Source: Protula sp. h YS-2021
Taxonomy: Eukaryota > Annelida > Polychaeta > Sabellida > Serpulidae
Direction of reading: 5' to 3'
Length of the DNA: 64,000 nt
NCBI GenBank assembly: GCA_949752745.1
Contig: OX457027.1
Coordinates: forward strand, 12,679,556-12,743,555
The notes beneath the pieces were generated by a model that was given only the letters and a program-made list of their open reading frames with translations, had not been told where the DNA came from and made no database searches. Shown here piece after piece: positions 34,510 to 43,732 of this stretch. Position 1 is the stretch's first letter. Every line of letters starts with the position of its first letter. Both the position numbers and the translations under genes were made by a program.

Positions 34510-35981
34510 TATAAACTGTACAAAAATTCCATTAATCTTTAAATGGTTCATTTAGCCTTAGTTTTAAAAGTCACACGAGGCCGCTTGGGGACGTGAATAC
34601 CTCCCAGTCGCTTCCCCCGCCCGCCCGCCCCGCAACCCCACCCCCTCCCAGCCCCTACTCATTCTTCCTCCTCATATCGTCACTTGTGTCTACTTCCGTG
34701 TTCTTTGTTGTTTTTTTTATTGTCAAGTATTTGAACAATTTCATTCACCCTTCTCCACATGTGCAACAACATAGTTATTATAGTTCAGGAAATGTTTGTT
34801 ATTTTAGTTCAGGAACTGTTTGTTTATGTGTACATGTTCAGTCACATCTGTGCATACTAATCATACGACTAAGAGTTGAAATAAACTGTTTAGCTGTAAA
34901 GTCTTATTCAGTAACAGTCATCATTTACACTGAAATCCCAACAACTCCTTTTGGACGTCTTTCCTAAAGTTGGAACTCACATGGTTGCCATGGATATACC
35001 ATGGAAACATCACCAAGTGTATCAAGTCACGCCCTAACTCAGTTATAACGCTATAATTATCAGACTCCAAAAATTAGGCTATTTATAGACTGACTATTTT
35101 CAGGCCATCTGTTGCGGGCCTGATTGAGTTAGGTCACCTGTACACAGCCTGGTATTTTCAGGTTAACTACAGATAGCTATGTTCTAGTCATGGTCTGTAA
35201 AATATTCACATGTCAAATAACTTTCTTTTTTGGCAGACCGTAACCTCCGATCGACTGGAAATTTAAACCAAAGATAAATCCTAAAAAAGAGGGCTAATTT
35301 GCCCTTAGCAAATTAATAAGATCACTGAAGCTGCTAGAAAACTTCACCAAAACCCATGTCTTACCAGCTTATGATTTAGCACTGTGCTTTGATTTAATTG
35401 GCCTAATCATTTCGCCCAGGTTTTTGCTCAGAAGAAACAAAAATGCCATGGCATTTCCTAGGATATCAACGAGCTCAACATCTCCAGTATTAAGTGTGGC
35501 GTTAATAACGTTTTTAAGGATCTAAAGGAAAGATATGAATGAGAAAAAATGCTGCGAAACTGAAAAAAAAATAGCGCCGGTAATGATGACCCGATGTTAA
35601 CCCGATGTCACCATGGTAACCCGATGTGGCAGCCTGGGGCAACATGTGCCGGTGAATACACGTATAACTGTAAAAAAATACACAACTCATCGTAGAGAGC
35701 ACAGCTTCCAGCCAAAATAAAAATTCCAAGATGGCGGCCATGGTGACCTTGAAATAAAAATAACGTGCACAATACAGCAGATATCGTAGAAACAGATTAT
35801 CAGAATGGGAGTAACAGCCGGCGATTGACAGACGGACACAAGGAAGGAAGGAAGGACAGCACCCAGACTTACAGCCACCCACACCTTCTCCGCAGCTAAA
35901 GCTCCGGTTGGGTGCTAAAAACGAAACTGGAAAAGTATGTATCCACTCTTCTCGCTAATTGGAAATCGTACCCTTGCTTTA
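34510..35981. other. No gene seen; a YY1-like motif
   Basis: AAGATGGCGGC at 35728-35738 matches the YY1 core found at many metazoan promoters. A 122-codon minus frame (35514-35882) crosses it, but no family is recognisable. A C-rich tract lies at 34613-34650. No convincing exon. Confidence 0.4.
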
Positions 35982-36056
35982 GGGTGTGTAACAACTACTG
36001 GGTGTGTAACAACTGCTGGATGTGTAACAACCGCCGAGGTGTGTAACAAGTAGTGT
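35982..36056. repeat. 18-19-bp repeat, GGTGTGTAACAACTACTG unit, 4 copies
   Basis: Four consecutive degenerate units ending about 140 bp before the large palindromic element. Confidence 0.85.
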
Positions 36057-36189
36057 TGTTACAATTACTTTATGAAGACAGTCTGATTTGTCACGTGCTC
36101 GAGAGGAAACTGAGAAATTATTAAACTGACCCCTGGATTACAGACGGATTTCTGTGGATCACAGAACAGGACGCGTCATCGCCACACAC

Positions 36190-36195
36190 CTGCCT
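36190..36195. repeat. Target-site duplication, left (CTGCCT)
   Basis: CTGCCT immediately precedes the first base of the element (AGTAGGTAGG...). The identical hexamer follows its last base at 43763-43768. Confidence 0.85.
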
Positions 36196-36228
36196 AGTAG
36201 GTAGGAAAGGGGGGTTCCACCACACTTT

Positions 36229-36480
36229 GTGACGTCATACTGTCTGAAAGTGACGTCATCATGTCTGGAGCGGATTTCTGCGCCACTTGATGACGTCATA
36301 CTGTCTGGAAGTGACGTCATCATGTCTGGAGCGGATTTCTGCGCCACTTGTTGACGTCATACTGTCTGGAAGTGACGTCATCATGTCTGGAGCGGATTTC
36401 TGGGTCACTTGATGACGTCATACTGTCTGGAAGTGACGTCATAGCGTCTGGACCGGAAGTGCTGTCTGGAGCGGAAGTCA
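36229..36480. repeat. Left-arm subterminal 61-bp repeats with paired TGACGTCA sites
   Basis: Eight TGACGTCA palindromes at 36230, 36251, 36291, 36312, 36352, 36373, 36413 and 36433 alternate at 21 and 40 bp, making a 61-bp unit. Each pair brackets CATACTGTCTGGAAG, and pairs are separated by TCATGTCTGGAGCGGATTTC. A regular subterminal array is typical of a transposase or replication-protein binding region. TGACGTCA is also the CREB/ATF consensus. The mirror copy is at 43475-43732. Confidence 0.9.
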
Positions 36481-36511
36481 TGATAAGCGTTAGGATAGGC
36501 GCGGCCATCCA

Positions 36512-36567
36512 TGAGGTCATAATGAGGTCATAATGAGGTTATAATGAGGTCATAATGAGGTCATACT
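36512..36567. repeat. Left-arm GAGGTCATAAT repeats
   Basis: Five consecutive 11-12-bp units of GAGGTCATAAT directly inside the subterminal array. Mirrored in the right arm at about 43391-43446. Confidence 0.85.
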
Positions 36568-36767
36568 GTCTGGAAGTGCCGTCATACTGTCTGGACCAGA
36601 AGTGACGTCATAGACGTAACCAAGGCGTAACCATGGTGATAATGACGTCATCAGTCACGTGGCCAATGAAAAGCCAATGAAATCAATGAAGACAATGAAG
36701 CCCCGCCCACTTTCTGTCTATCATACTGTCTGGACCGGAAGTGACGTCATAGGCGTGGTCATGGTAA

Positions 36768-37436
36768 CGAATTGAAACTTTGTAAACAAAAGTGAACTTT
36801 GTAAACAAACTGTGTAAACAAACTTTGTAAACAAAATTTGTAAACAAACTTTGTAAACAAACTTTGTAAACAAAATTTGTAAACAAAATTTGTAAACAAA
36901 CTTAGGTTATTTACATAATTGAAACTCATTGAAACTTTGTAGACAAACTTTGTAAACAAACTTTGTAAACAAACTTTGTAAACAAACTTTGTAAACAAAA
37001 TTTGTAAACAAACTTTGGTTATTTACATAATTGAAACTCATTGAAACTTTGTAAACAAACTTTGTAAACAAACTTTGTAAACACAATTTGTAAACAAACT
37101 TTGTAAACAAACTTTGTAAACAAAATTTGTAAACAAAATTTGTAACAAACTTTGGTTATTTGCATAATTAAAACTCATTAAAACTTTGTAAACAAACTTT
37201 GTAAACAAACTTTGTAAACACAATTTGTAAACAAACTTTATAAACAAAATTTGTAAACAAACTTTGGTTATTTGCATAATTGAAACTCATTGAAACTTTG
37301 TAAACAAACTTTGTAAACACAATTTGTAAACAAACTTTATAAACAAACTTTGTAAACAAAATTTGTAAACAAACTTTGGTTATTTGCATAATTGAAACTC
37401 ATTGAAACTTTGTAAACAAACTTAGTAAACAAACTT
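36768..37436. repeat. Left-arm GTAAACA (Forkhead-like) array with POU octamers
   Basis: About 50 copies of ACTTTGTAAACAA in five blocks. The blocks are separated by a conserved segment containing TTATTTGCATAATTGAAACT or the TTTACATAATT variant. GTAAACA is the Forkhead core, and ATTTGCAT is the POU octamer (ATGCAAAT on the other strand). Frames through the array (FTKFVYKVCLQSL) are periodic artefacts. Confidence 0.9.
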
Positions 37437-37944
37437 TTTTCCCCCACACTCTCTCCACACACACCACGACTGAGCATTTCATAAGCACCATAGGTATTTC
37501 AACCTTCTGATGGCAACTTTTTCCCCCACACTCTCTCTCCACACACACACACACACACACACCACGACTGAGCGTTTCATTTCATAAGTCACATAGGTAT
37601 TTGAACCTTCTAATGGTAACTTTTTCCCTCCACACTCTCATGCATACATACCAACACCATGATAAAATGTTTTGCTTATGTTGCTCTTTATACTCCATGA
37701 TTTGTTTGTTTTTTTTTTTTTTGTTTGTTTGAAATGCAGTGTTTACTTAGAGAAAAAAATGGCGTCCTACAATCTGCAATCATCAGCAGCAGCATTTCGT
37801 CATCAGTGTAATCAGACTGCGTCATCTATAGCCAGCGTAATCAGACTGCGTAATCAGACTTCGTCATAAACAACGTAGACAGCGGTGTCTGACTTTATTG
37901 TTTTTCTGAGGCAGCAGTGTCTAGCTGCTTGGAGTTGCAGTGTC

Positions 37945-38340
37945 ACCCTAAGTGTTATACTTAACCGATTTGTCTGAAAATTTCACTGTTTGATTCAGTT
38001 TTATATCTAGTTTTCACATAGTCATGGACTGGTTGCGTAGCTGGTTGTATGTATCATGAATTCACCTTAAAATGATAAGTTAAAAGTGGAATAACTTTTG
38101 TTATGATTGACCGATTTACATGAAACTTTCACTGTTTAATTCAGTTTTATATCTAGTTTTAACATTAAGTGGTTATAGGCTATTTGCGCAGCTGGCTGTG
38201 TGCATATTTACCACAATTTTTAATTTTGTAAAAAGTGGGATAACTTCCGCTATAGTTGACGGATTTGCATGAAAATTTCACCGTTGGATTCAGTTTGATG
38301 TCTTAGTCTACAGTAGTTTGTGCATAGGTGGGTTGTTGGA
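37945..38340. repeat. Left-arm ~140-bp repeat, three diverged copies
   Basis: Each copy carries TAACTTNNGTTAT-type sequence (the first more diverged), then TTGACCGATTTGCATGAAA, TTTCACTGTT-GATTCAGTTT and a GCGCAGCTGGCTGTGTGCAT-like end. Much more diverged from each other than the two arms are, so the tandem triplication predates the palindrome or its last homogenisation. The mirror is at about 41640-42040. Confidence 0.8.
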
Positions 38341-38403
38341 ATGGCGCGCGCCCACCATTCAAACATGTGTTTGAATAAGTTTTACGTCAAACTATTATTC
38401 AAC

Positions 38404-38668
38404 AAGTTGTTTAGCAACTGTACAACAATTGTTCAACATGTTCAACATGTTGTTGAACATGTTGAACATATTGTTGAACATGTTCAACATGTTCAACAAC
38501 ATGTTAAACATGTTCAACATGTTCAACATGTTGAACATGTTCAACATCTTCAATATGTTCAACATGTTCAACATGTTGAACATGTTCAACTTGTTTAACA
38601 TGTTGTTGAACATGTTGAACATGTTCAACTTGTTCAACAACATGCTGTTTAACAAGTTGTTCAACAAG
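38404..38668. repeat. Left-arm GAACATGTTC array downstream of the zinc-finger gene
   Basis: Tandem TTGAACATG/CATGTTCAA elements. Exact GAACATGTTC palindromes lie at 38476, 38533, 38578 and 38617, each fitting the p53-family half-site RRRCWWGYYY. The right-arm mirror (41276-41553) is 27 bp longer. Confidence 0.85.
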
Positions 38669-38830
38669 TTGTAGTTCAAGCAAAGAAAAAACGAGACATA
38701 TGTTGAATAGGTTTATTAATACATTTAAATACACTTAAATACACTTAAATACATACAGCTTAAATCTATAACAATATTATAGCATTTATTGATTTACAAA
38801 GTCTTTATTATAATGTTTAGTCAAATAAGT

Positions 38831-39568
38831 CTATTTTTCTTCATCTGCTTCTCTCTGTTCACTGGCATCCATATCACTTTCTTCGTCACTGCTTTCATCT
38901 TCCTCCTCCTCATCTAGAAGCTCTTCAAAGAATGCATCGTTTCTTCTTATAGCCGCCTTTAGTGCCTTTGAATACTCGTAATGTTTTTCATCAACAAAGT
39001 AATTGAAGTCTTCTAAAATGGTTTCATAATGTTCGTTTTGTTGTAGACGTTGGGCATATTTGAATAGTCTCATAAACAGTTGTTTAAGTCGACGCTTATA
39101 AATGGGTCGAAAGTCATCACTTGCTATTTCACGCGCATCTTCAAGCCCTTGTTCTTCATATTCTGAAACCTTTTCTTGAAATTTCTTATCATATTCATCG
39201 TAGACTTCTTGAACCATATCACACCAAACAGAGTCTGTTTCTGACTCACTTTCAGAGTCTGTTTCTGACTCACTTTCAGAGCTGCCGTCATCATCACCCT
39301 CAACACAATGTTCCATATGTTTGAACAAAGCTTCTTGACTGTTGTATAATGCACCACATTCTGTACAAGCATGTGCATTCTTTTCAGTCATGTTGACGCT
39401 TTGACTTTCCATAGAAGACTCATCTAAAGTTTCAGTGATAGGTGGTTTTACAGGGTTTTCCACATCTATCTCCAATTCTTCTTCTTCTGAAGTGTGAGCA
39501 TTCTTTAAGTGCCTTTTAAGACTTTGTGGCCAATTGTAAGATTTCAAACAAATGTTGCATTTATACAT
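38831..39568 (-). CDS. Acidic zinc-finger protein of the palindromic element, left-arm copy (245 aa)
   Basis: The protein is identical in sequence to the right-arm copy at 40377-41114. It has one C2H2 finger at residues 4-25 (C4, C7, H20, H25) and one C2HC finger at 68-88 (C68, C71, H84, C88). These are followed by a Ser/Glu/Asp-rich linker (89-113), a charged and probably helical domain (114-215) and a D/E/S-rich tail (216-245). It is intronless. TATATAAG lies at 39622-39629 on the minus strand, and the first AATAAA (TTTATT on plus, 38804-38809) is 21 bp after the stop. The zinc fingers suggest nucleic-acid binding, perhaps of the motif arrays in the same arm; this is inference. I do not recognise the family. 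It is read outwards from the centre of the palindrome, divergently from its twin. Confidence 0.85.
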   Translation of the reverse strand: MYKCNICLKSYNWPQSLKRHLKNAHTSEEEELEIDVENPVKPPITETLDESSMESQSVNMTEKNAHACTECGALYNSQEALFKHMEHCVEGDDDGSSESESETDSESESETDSVWCDMVQEVYDEYDKKFQEKVSEYEEQGLEDAREIASDDFRPIYKRRLKQLFMRLFKYAQRLQQNEHYETILEDFNYFVDEKHYEYSKALKAAIRRNDAFFEELLDEEEEDESSDEESDMDASEQREADEEK

Positions 39569-39621
39569 CCTTTCGGTTCAACATGCACTTTTCAAATGAT
39601 GAAAAAGCCTTTAAACGTAGC

Positions 39622-39629
39622 CTTATATA
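39622..39629 (-). promoter_or_regulatory. TATA box of the left-arm zinc-finger gene
   Basis: TATATAAG on the minus strand, about 60 bp upstream of the ATG at 39568. Its mirror is 40316-40323. Confidence 0.75.
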
Positions 39630-39633
39630 CAAC

Positions 39634-39715
39634 TTGTTGAACAACATGTTGAACATGTTCAACATGTTGTTGAACATGTTGTTGAACATGTTGTTGAACA
39701 TGTTGTTGAACATGC
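39634..39715 (-). promoter_or_regulatory. Left-arm promoter-proximal AACATGTT array
   Basis: About nine CAACATGTT/GAACATGTTG units directly upstream of the TATA box, with at least one exact GAACATGTTC. Mirror at 40231-40311. Confidence 0.7.
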
Positions 39716-39737
39716 TGTCTATGCCTAGGGGAGTTTA

Positions 39738-39813
39738 ACGTCATGACGCCATTATGACGTCATCATTATGACGTCATTATTACGTCATCATTATGACGTC
39801 ATAATGACGTCAT
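39738..39813. promoter_or_regulatory. Left-arm distal TGACGTCA (CRE-like) array
   Basis: About six ATGACGTCAT palindromes at 8-14-bp spacing, some decayed (TTACGTCAT). This array is less regular and somewhat shorter than its right-arm counterpart at 40107-40206. Confidence 0.75.
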
Positions 39814-39841
39814 TGGAACAGGCGCATGCTTTATCAAAAAC

Positions 39842-39851
39842 TGACTCAGCA
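39842..39851. promoter_or_regulatory. TGACTCAGCA (AP-1/MARE/ARE-like) site, left arm
   Basis: A single exact TGACTCAGCA, conserved at the mirror position 40069-40078. It matches AP-1 and the core of Maf/Nrf2 recognition elements. Function is inference. Confidence 0.45.
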
Positions 39852-39942
39852 GAATTTATTGCTGTTTGATATGGATGAAATGCATGTCTAACTCTTCCTT
39901 TTATGCTACTTAGATGTAATCAAAATATGGTGTGTAACTCGT

Positions 39943-39977
39943 TAAAATCAGCAATTTTTACAAGTTTGGCATTTTTG
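39943..39977. other. Central 35-bp non-palindromic spacer
   Basis: The arms stop pairing at GTAACTCGT/ACGAGTTAC. The 35 bp between them (AT-rich) would form the loop of a 3.7-kb hairpin if a single strand folded. Confidence 0.9.
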
Positions 39978-40068
39978 ACGAGTTACACACCATATTTTGA
40001 TTACATCTAAGTAGCATAAAAGGAAGAGTGAGACATGCATTTCATCCATATCAAACAGCAATAAATTC

Positions 40069-40078
40069 TGCTGAGTCA
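40069..40078. promoter_or_regulatory. TGCTGAGTCA (AP-1/MARE-like) site, right arm
   Basis: Mirror of 39842-39851, about 300 bp upstream of the right-arm gene. Confidence 0.45.
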
Positions 40079-40106
40079 GTTTTTGATAAAGCATGCGCCT
40101 GTTCCA

Positions 40107-40206
40107 ATGACGTCATTATGACGTCATAATGATGACGTAATAATGACGTCACAATGATGACGTCATAATGACGTCATAATGATGACGTCATAATGACGTC
40201 ATGACG
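40107..40206. promoter_or_regulatory. Right-arm distal TGACGTCA (CRE-like) array
   Basis: About eight TGACGTCAT sites with intervening AATGA, ending about 25 bp before the AACATGTT array. Bidirectional by symmetry of the motif. Confidence 0.75.
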
Positions 40207-40230
40207 TTAAACTCCCCTAGGCATAGACAG

Positions 40231-40311
40231 CATGTTCAACAACATGTTCAACAACATGTTCAACAACATGTTCAACAACATGTTGAACATGTTCAACATG
40301 TTGTTCAACAA
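40231..40311 (+). promoter_or_regulatory. Right-arm promoter-proximal AACATGTT array
   Basis: Repeated CATGTTCAACAA units, then CATGTTGAACATGTTCAACA. One exact GAACATGTTC lies at 40285-40294, and the TATA box starts 5 bp after the array. Confidence 0.7.
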
Positions 40312-40315
40312 GTTG

Positions 40316-40323
40316 TATATAAG
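40316..40323 (+). promoter_or_regulatory. TATA box of the right-arm zinc-finger gene
   Basis: TATATAAG, 61 bp upstream of the ATG at 40377. It predicts a 5' leader of only about 30 nt. Confidence 0.75.
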
Positions 40324-40376
40324 GCTACGTTTAAAGGCTTTTTCATCATTTGAAAAGTGCATGTTGAACCGAAAGG

Positions 40377-41114
40377 ATGTATAAATGCAACATTTGTTTG
40401 AAATCTTACAATTGGCCACAAAGTCTTAAAAGGCACTTAAAGAATGCTCACACTTCAGAAGAAGAAGAATTGGAGATAGATGTGGAAAACCCTGTAAAAC
40501 CACCTATCACTGAAACTTTAGATGAGTCTTCTATGGAAAGTCAAAGCGTCAACATGACTGAAAAGAATGCACATGCTTGTACAGAATGTGGTGCATTATA
40601 CAACAGTCAAGAAGCTTTGTTCAAACATATGGAACATTGTGTTGAGGGTGATGATGACGGCAGCTCTGAAAGTGAGTCAGAAACAGACTCTGAAAGTGAG
40701 TCAGAAACAGACTCTGTTTGGTGTGATATGGTTCAAGAAGTCTACGATGAATATGATAAGAAATTTCAAGAAAAGGTTTCAGAATATGAAGAACAAGGGC
40801 TTGAAGATGCGCGTGAAATAGCAAGTGATGACTTTCGACCCATTTATAAGCGTCGACTTAAACAACTGTTTATGAGACTATTCAAATATGCCCAACGTCT
40901 ACAACAAAACGAACATTATGAAACCATTTTAGAAGACTTCAATTACTTTGTTGATGAAAAACATTACGAGTATTCAAAGGCACTAAAGGCGGCTATAAGA
41001 AGAAACGATGCATTCTTTGAAGAGCTTCTAGATGAGGAGGAGGAAGATGAAAGCAGTGACGAAGAAAGTGATATGGATGCCAGTGAACAGAGAGAAGCAG
41101 ATGAAGAAAAATAG
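40377..41114 (+). CDS. Acidic zinc-finger protein of the palindromic element, right-arm copy (245 aa)
   Basis: Intact, intronless frame starting at the first ATG after the TATA box, with A at -3. The protein is the same as the left-arm copy: fingers at residues 4-25 (C2H2) and 68-88 (C2HC), a repeated SESETDSE acidic linker around 97-113, a charged domain with conserved-looking aromatics (Y123, F153, Y157, F165, F169, Y171, F188, Y190, F191, Y197, Y199, F213, F214), and a 30-residue acidic tail. The usual length of the family is unknown to me. It has no catalytic motif, signal peptide or membrane segment. The long acidic tail could act as a transcriptional activation region or DNA mimic; this is inference. 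Identical frames in both arms argue for very recent homogenisation or insertion. No other gene of size lies in the element. Confidence 0.85.
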   Translation: MYKCNICLKSYNWPQSLKRHLKNAHTSEEEELEIDVENPVKPPITETLDESSMESQSVNMTEKNAHACTECGALYNSQEALFKHMEHCVEGDDDGSSESESETDSESESETDSVWCDMVQEVYDEYDKKFQEKVSEYEEQGLEDAREIASDDFRPIYKRRLKQLFMRLFKYAQRLQQNEHYETILEDFNYFVDEKHYEYSKALKAAIRRNDAFFEELLDEEEEDESSDEESDMDASEQREADEEK

Positions 41115-41135
41115 ACTTATTTGACTAAACATTAT

Positions 41136-41141
41136 AATAAA
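41136..41141 (+). terminator. Poly(A) signal of the right-arm zinc-finger gene
   Basis: AATAAA 21 bp after the stop codon, with a second AATAAA at 41155-41160. The mirror in the left arm is 38804-38809. Confidence 0.75.
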
Positions 41142-41275
41142 GACTTTGTAAATCAATAAATGCTATAATATTGTTATAGATTTAAGCTGTATGTATTTAA
41201 GTGTATTTAAGTGTATTTAAATGTATTAATAAACCTATTCAACATATGTCTCGTTTTTTCTTTGCTTGAACTACA

Positions 41276-41553
41276 ACTTGTTGAACAACTTGTTAAACAG
41301 CATGTTGTTGAACAAGTTGAACATGTTCAACATGTTCAACAACATGTTAAACAAGTTGAACATGTTCAACATGTTGAACATGTTGAACATGTTCAACTTG
41401 TTGAACATGTTGAACATATTGAAGATGTTGAACATGTTCAACATGTTGAACATGTTGAACATGTTTAACATGTTGTTGAACATGTTGAACATGTTCAACA
41501 ATATGTTCAACATGTTCAACAACATGTTGAACATGTTGAACAATTGTTGTACA
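41276..41553. repeat. Right-arm GAACATGTTC array
   Basis: Mirror of 38404-38668 with one extra 27-bp block (three 9-bp units) near 41385-41411. This is the clearest length difference between arms. Confidence 0.85.
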
Positions 41554-41639
41554 GTTGCTAAACAACTTGTTGAATAATAGTTTGACGTAAAACTTATTCA
41601 AACACATGTTTGAATGGTGGGCGCGCGCCATTCCAACAA

Positions 41640-42040
41640 CCCACCTATGCACAAACTACTGTAGACTAAGACATCAAACTGAATCCAACGGTGAAATTTT
41701 CATGCAAATCCGTCAACTATAGCGGAAGTTATCCCACTTTTTACAAAATTAAAAATTGTGGTAAATATGCACACAGCCAGCTGCGCAAATAGCCTATAAC
41801 CACTTAATGTTAAAACTAGATATAAAACTGAATTAAACAGTGAAAGTTTCATGTAAATCGGTCAATCATAACAAAAGTTATTCCACTTTTAACTTATCAT
41901 TTTAAGGTGAATTCATGATACATACAACCAGCTACGCAACCAGTCCATGACTATGTGAAAACTAGATATAAAACTGAATCAAACAGTGAAATTTTCAGAC
42001 AAATCGGTTAAGTATAACACTTAGGGTGACACTGCAACTC
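41640..42040. repeat. Right-arm ~140-bp repeats, three copies
   Basis: Reverse-complement mirror of 37945-38340. The adjoining 42103-42372 frame (89 codons) and its left-arm partner differ upstream because of a length change in the A/T run, so they are not treated as genes. Confidence 0.75.
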
Positions 42041-42532
42041 CAAGCAGCTAGACACTGCTGCCTCAGAAAAACAATAAAGTCAGACACCGCTGTCTACGTT
42101 GTTTATGACGAAGTCTGATTACGCAGTCTGATTACGCTGGCTATAGATGACGCAGTCTGATTACACTGATGACGAAATGCTGCTGCTGATGATTGCAGAT
42201 TGTAGGACGCCATTTTTTTCTCTAAGTAAACACTGCATTTCAAACAAACAAACAAAAAAACAAACAAACAAATCATGGAGTATAAAGAGCAACATAAGCA
42301 AAACATTTTATCATGGTGTTGGTATGTATGCATGAGAGTGTGGAGGGAAAAAGTTACCATTAGAAGGTTCAAATACCTATGTGACTTATGAAATGAAACG
42401 CTCAGTCGTGGTGTGTGTGTGTGTGTGTGTGGAGAGAGAGTGTGGGGGAAAAAGTTGCCATCAGAAGGTTGAAATACCTATGTGGCTTATGAAATGCTCA
42501 GTCGTGGTGTGTGTGGAGAGAGTGTGGGGGAA

Positions 42533-43175
42533 AAAAGTTTGTTTACTAAGTTTGTTTACAAAGTTTCAATGAGTTTCAATTATGCAAATAACCAAAGTTT
42601 GTTTACAAATTTTGTTTACAAAGTTTGTTTATAAAGTTTGTTTACAAATTGTGTTTACAAAGTTTGTTTACAAAGTTTCAATGAGTTTCAATTATGCAAA
42701 TAACCAAAGTTTGTTTACAAATTTTGTTTACAAATTTTGTTTATAAAGTTTGTTTACAAATTGTGTTTACAAAGTTTGTTTACAAAGTTTGTTTACAAAG
42801 TTTTAATGAGTTTTAATTATGCAAATAACCAAAGTTTGTTACAAATTTTGTTTACAAATTTTGTTTACAAAGTTTGTTTACAAAGTTTGTTTACAAATTG
42901 TGTTTACAAAGTTTGTTTACAAAGTTTCAATGAGTTTCAATTATGTAAATAACCAAAGTTTGTTTACAAATTTTGTTTACAAAGTTTGTTTACAAAGTTT
43001 GTTTACAAAGTTTGTCTACAAAGTTTCAATGAGTTTCAATTATGTAAATAACCTAAGTTTGTTTACAAATTTTGTTTACAAAGTTTGTTTACAAAGTTTG
43101 TTTACAAAGTTTGTTTACAAATTTTGTTTACAAAGTTTGTTTACACAGTTTGTTTACAAAGTTCACTTTTGTTTA
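42533..43175. repeat. Right-arm TGTTTAC (Forkhead-like) array with ATGCAAAT octamers
   Basis: Mirror of 36768-37436. Exact ATGCAAAT octamers lie at 42582, 42694 and 42819; two further blocks carry ATGTAAAT instead. Each block has 5-8 TTTGTTTACAAA units. Confidence 0.9.
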
Positions 43176-43474
43176 CAAAGTTTCAATTCGTTACCATGAC
43201 CACGCCTATGACGTCACTTCCGGTCCAGACAGTATGATAGACAGAAAGTGGGCGGGGCTTCATTGTCTTCATTGATTTCATTGGCTTTTCATTGGTCACG
43301 TGACTGATGACGTCATTATCACCATGGTTACGCCTTGGTTACGCCTATGACGTCACTTCTGGTCCAGACAGTATGACGGCACTTCCAGACAGTATGACCT
43401 CATTATGACCTCATTATAACCTCATTATGACCTCATTATGACCTCATGGATGGCCGCGCCTATCCTAACGCTTA

Positions 43475-43732
43475 TCATGACTTCCGCTCCAGACAGCACT
43501 TCCGGTCCAGACGCTATGACGTCACTTCCAGACAGTATGACGTCATCAAGTGACCCAGAAATCCGCTCCAGACATGATGACGTCACTTCCAGACAGTATG
43601 ACGTCAACAAGTGGCGCAGAAATCCGCTCCAGACATGATGACGTCACTTCCAGACAGTATGACGTCATCAAGTGGCGCAGAAATCCGCTCCAGACATGAT
43701 GACGTCACTTCCAGACAGTATGACGTCACAAA
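43475..43732. repeat. Right-arm subterminal 61-bp repeats with TGACGTCA
   Basis: Mirror of the left-arm subterminal array; same paired spacing. Confidence 0.9.

Noticed and set aside
36683..37389. Overlapping FTKFVYKVCLQSL frames
   Set aside because: They are products of the 12-13-bp GTAAACA array, fragmentary and open only between block separators.
38395..38734. NMLNMFN- and HVQHVEHV-type frames in the palindrome arms
   Set aside because: They are read straight through the GAACATGTTC arrays on both strands and change length with the array indel.
39121..39378. Secondary frames overlapping the zinc-finger gene
   Set aside because: They overlap the much better supported 245-codon frame with fingers and flanking TATA and poly(A) signals. 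They were useful only because their identity in both arms shows that the nucleotides are identical too.
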